DNA from: an uncultured Haliea sp.
Lineage (GTDB): Bacteria > Pseudomonadota > Gammaproteobacteria > Pseudomonadales > Halieaceae
DNA: 64,000 bases
NCBI GenBank assembly: GCA_913061145.1
Contig: CAJXUQ010000006.1
Span: forward strand, 100,276-164,275
Reading direction: 5' to 3'
This document shows positions 62,685 to 64,000 of this stretch, piece after piece (position 1 is the first letter of the stretch; each line of letters opens with the position of its first letter). The translations under genes were made by a program, and so were the position numbers. The notes under the pieces were generated by a model, which had not been told where the DNA came from, did no database searches, and worked only from the letters and a program-made list of their open reading frames with translations.

Positions 62685-63509
62685 TTATTGCCCGGCGTCG
62701 GCGCTGTCATCAAGCGGCTGGAACACCGCCACCGTTGCGGCACCTACTTTGAGTTGCAGGCGGCTTTCCAGCAGGCTGAAACCGTCGACGCTGCGCAGCG
62801 TCGACAGGTAGCGCTGCTCCAGATCTGCTCCATCCATGCAGGCCATGCGGGTGACCGCCAGTTGCCCCAGCGCCAGCACGCCGGCCTCCAGCGTGTACGG
62901 GCCGGTATAGCGGTTGCAGCCCGAGAAGCCCGCCACGCGGGACTCCAACTCATCAATCACCAGCGTCAGGGGTTTGTCCCCAGCGCCCGTATCGGCAGGC
63001 TCACCGTGCAACGAAAGCAGCTGCCACTGCCCAGCGGGCAGACCGCCTGCCGCTGCGGTCGGCGCCGGGGCGCTTCGGGGCACATGCACCAACACGATTT
63101 CCGGCGCATCCTCGGCAAAAGCGTCGACGAAGCTGTCCGAGGTGAACACCAGCTGCCCCTCATGGCGCACGGTGGCACGCAGGCCGTAGCGATGCCGCGG
63201 ATCCAGTGTCGTCGGGTCGTAGCTGATTCGGAACGGCCAGGGCGGCGCAGTTGCAGTCGCCTGCGTTACCACAGCCAGCACGGTGGCCGGTGCATCGGCG
63301 CGTGACACATCCTCCAGCTGAATCTCCAGCTGGGCGTCCGGCGGCAGCATCATGCGCTCGCGGTACAGCACGGTACCTTCAATGACGCCCGCTGCCTGAT
63401 CCATCGCCACATCCCCTGTCTGCTGCCCGCAGCCGCCGAGCACACCGGCCAGCAGGCATGTGACCGCCAGCACACCACCTCTCGCAACCACCATTGCATT
63501 GCTCTTCAT
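62685..63509 (-). CDS. Lipoprotein with YbaY-like and META domains
   Basis: 274 residues. Lipobox LLAGVLGGC near residue 27. Residues about 40-150 follow the YbaY/YscW-like pattern (VIEGTVLYRERMMLPPDAQL, LEDVSRADAPATVLA). The C-terminal META/HslJ domain has QWQLLSLHGEP, GFSGCNRYTGPY and LAVTRMACMD. Both domains occur in outer-membrane-linked lipoproteins induced by stress. Its start overlaps the NTF2-like gene's stop as ATGA (63506-63509). Confidence 0.85.
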   Translation of the reverse strand: MKSNAMVVARGGVLAVTCLLAGVLGGCGQQTGDVAMDQAAGVIEGTVLYRERMMLPPDAQLEIQLEDVSRADAPATVLAVVTQATATAPPWPFRISYDPTTLDPRHRYGLRATVRHEGQLVFTSDSFVDAFAEDAPEIVLVHVPRSAPAPTAAAGGLPAGQWQLLSLHGEPADTGAGDKPLTLVIDELESRVAGFSGCNRYTGPYTLEAGVLALGQLAVTRMACMDGADLEQRYLSTLRSVDGFSLLESRLQLKVGAATVAVFQPLDDSADAGQ

Positions 63510-63889
63510 GCCGATAAGGTCTCCAGCATTGCAGCCATTTTTGCGTGCAGCAGGTTTACGCCCTTCAATGGCCGCACCATCACCTTGAACTCGATAATCA
63601 GGCCTTCTGGATTCACCGTGATGATATCAACCCCGTTGATGGTGATGCCGTCAATGTCACACACGAACTCCAGCACCGCATGCGGCGCTGCCACCACTTC
63701 CTTGACGTAGCGAAAGCTGTCGTTGAATACGGACATGGCGCCGGTGAGGTACAGCTGCGTGAGGTCGCGCCCCGCCTGGGGGCGATGCACCACGGGCGAC
63801 CAGAATACACAGTCTTCGGCCAGTATCTCCGCGAGCCCGGAGGGATCTCCGCTGCGCACAATGTCATGCCAACGTGACAGTACCTGCAT
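63506..63889 (-). CDS. NTF2-like / SnoaL-like protein
   Basis: 127 residues, complete: start at 63889 with AAGG upstream, only 64 real bases before the adapter begins. NTF2-fold pattern: VLSRWHDIVRSGDPSGLAEI, an acidic EDCVFWSPVVHRPQAGRD loop, and FVCDIDGITINGVDIITV with LIIEFKVMVRPLKGV at the end. It may bind or turn over a small lipophilic molecule; no enzyme activity is evident. It is coupled to the YbaY-META lipoprotein gene by a 4-base overlap. Confidence 0.78.
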   Translation of the reverse strand: MQVLSRWHDIVRSGDPSGLAEILAEDCVFWSPVVHRPQAGRDLTQLYLTGAMSVFNDSFRYVKEVVAAPHAVLEFVCDIDGITINGVDIITVNPEGLIIEFKVMVRPLKGVNLLHAKMAAMLETLSA

Positions 63890-63953
63890 ACCCGAACCTT
63901 ACGCTGTGTCCATCCCGCCAACCATGCCACCAAGCCGGCGTTCTGTCCACGGC

Positions 63954-64000
63954 CTGTCTCTTATACACATCTCCGAGCCCACGAGACAGGCAGAAATCTC
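63954..64000 (+). other. Untrimmed Illumina Nextera adapter (not genomic)
   Basis: Positions 63954-63972 are the Tn5 mosaic end (CTGTCTCTTATACACATCT). Positions 63973-63987 continue the Nextera read-2 adapter (CCGAGCCCACGAGAC). Positions 63988-63995 (AGGCAGAA) equal a Nextera i7 index (N703), and 63996-64000 begin P7. All in order and orientation for read-through of a short insert. The last real base is about 63953. Confidence 0.98.

Noticed and set aside
63954..64000. A Tn5-like transposon end
   Set aside because: The mosaic end is followed by Illumina adapter and index, so it is a library artefact, not a transposon in the genome.

Overview
The window is a GC-rich, densely coding stretch of a Gram-negative chromosome. 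No mobile element, phage gene, CRISPR array, tRNA or rRNA was recognised. An LPS-core locus with Kdo transferase and Kdo kinase, two LpxL-type acyltransferases, a periplasmic KatG, HemN behind an Anr/FNR box, a ZnuD-like receptor and an AlgP-like protein together suggest a gammaproteobacterium. The many lipid- and ring-degrading enzymes fit a marine Halieaceae/Cellvibrionales-type organism, but that placement is inference only. The last 47 bases (63954-64000) are not genomic: they are untrimmed Illumina Nextera adapter, an i7 index and the start of P7, so the real contig ends at about 63953.

Layout. 1-5057: truncated glutaryl-CoA dehydrogenase, periplasmic beta-carbonic anhydrase, a divergent polyamine-catabolism pair (PuuA-like glutamine synthetase fold and class III aminotransferase) and a SnoaL-like protein. 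5122-6202: DUF2878 membrane protein and chalcone-isomerase-like secreted protein. 6199-17194: lipopolysaccharide locus with waaA, two LpxL-like acyltransferases, a CDP-glycerol-type transferase, a fused O-antigen-ligase/GT2 protein, a GT4, a nucleotide-sugar epimerase, kdkA, a GT9 heptosyltransferase and DUF6165. 17293-20208: rRNA methyltransferase, DUF805, glpD. 20444-28390: lipid/xenobiotic genes (quinone-reductase-like MDR, two HSL-type esterases, acyl-CoA ligase, DMT exporter, MBL hydrolase, Fe-alcohol dehydrogenase). 28458-32129: diguanylate cyclase and periplasmic catalase-peroxidase with a good terminator.

32207-36110 is a tight four-gene operon (amidohydrolase, Rieske oxygenase, SDR, acetoacetate-decarboxylase-like) behind a sigma70-like promoter whose start region carries a 10-bp palindrome. 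It is the best candidate here for an uncharacterised catabolic system. 36343-43805: S8 protease lipoprotein, Anr-controlled hemN, a small membrane protein, PQQ-type sugar dehydrogenase, histone-like AlgP protein, diheme cytochrome c. 44010-48059: zinc-ribbon protein, GPH transporter, DAHP synthase, DUF481 protein. 48171-55077: glutathione reductase followed by a gliding-type ABC system (ATPase, GldF-GldG fusion, DUF4340) whose genes overlap by 4 nt each and end in an overlapping AraC regulator. 55079-63889: hydroxyacid dehydrogenase, ChrR-type cupin, SDR, MFS, ubiX, GNAT, ZnuD-like receptor with Asp/His-rich loops and its small partner, a YbaY-META lipoprotein and an NTF2-like protein.

Gene packing is extreme. 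Five convergent gene pairs overlap at their 3' ends and six same-strand pairs overlap by 4 nt (ATGA or GTGA). No gene-free stretch exceeds about 300 bases.
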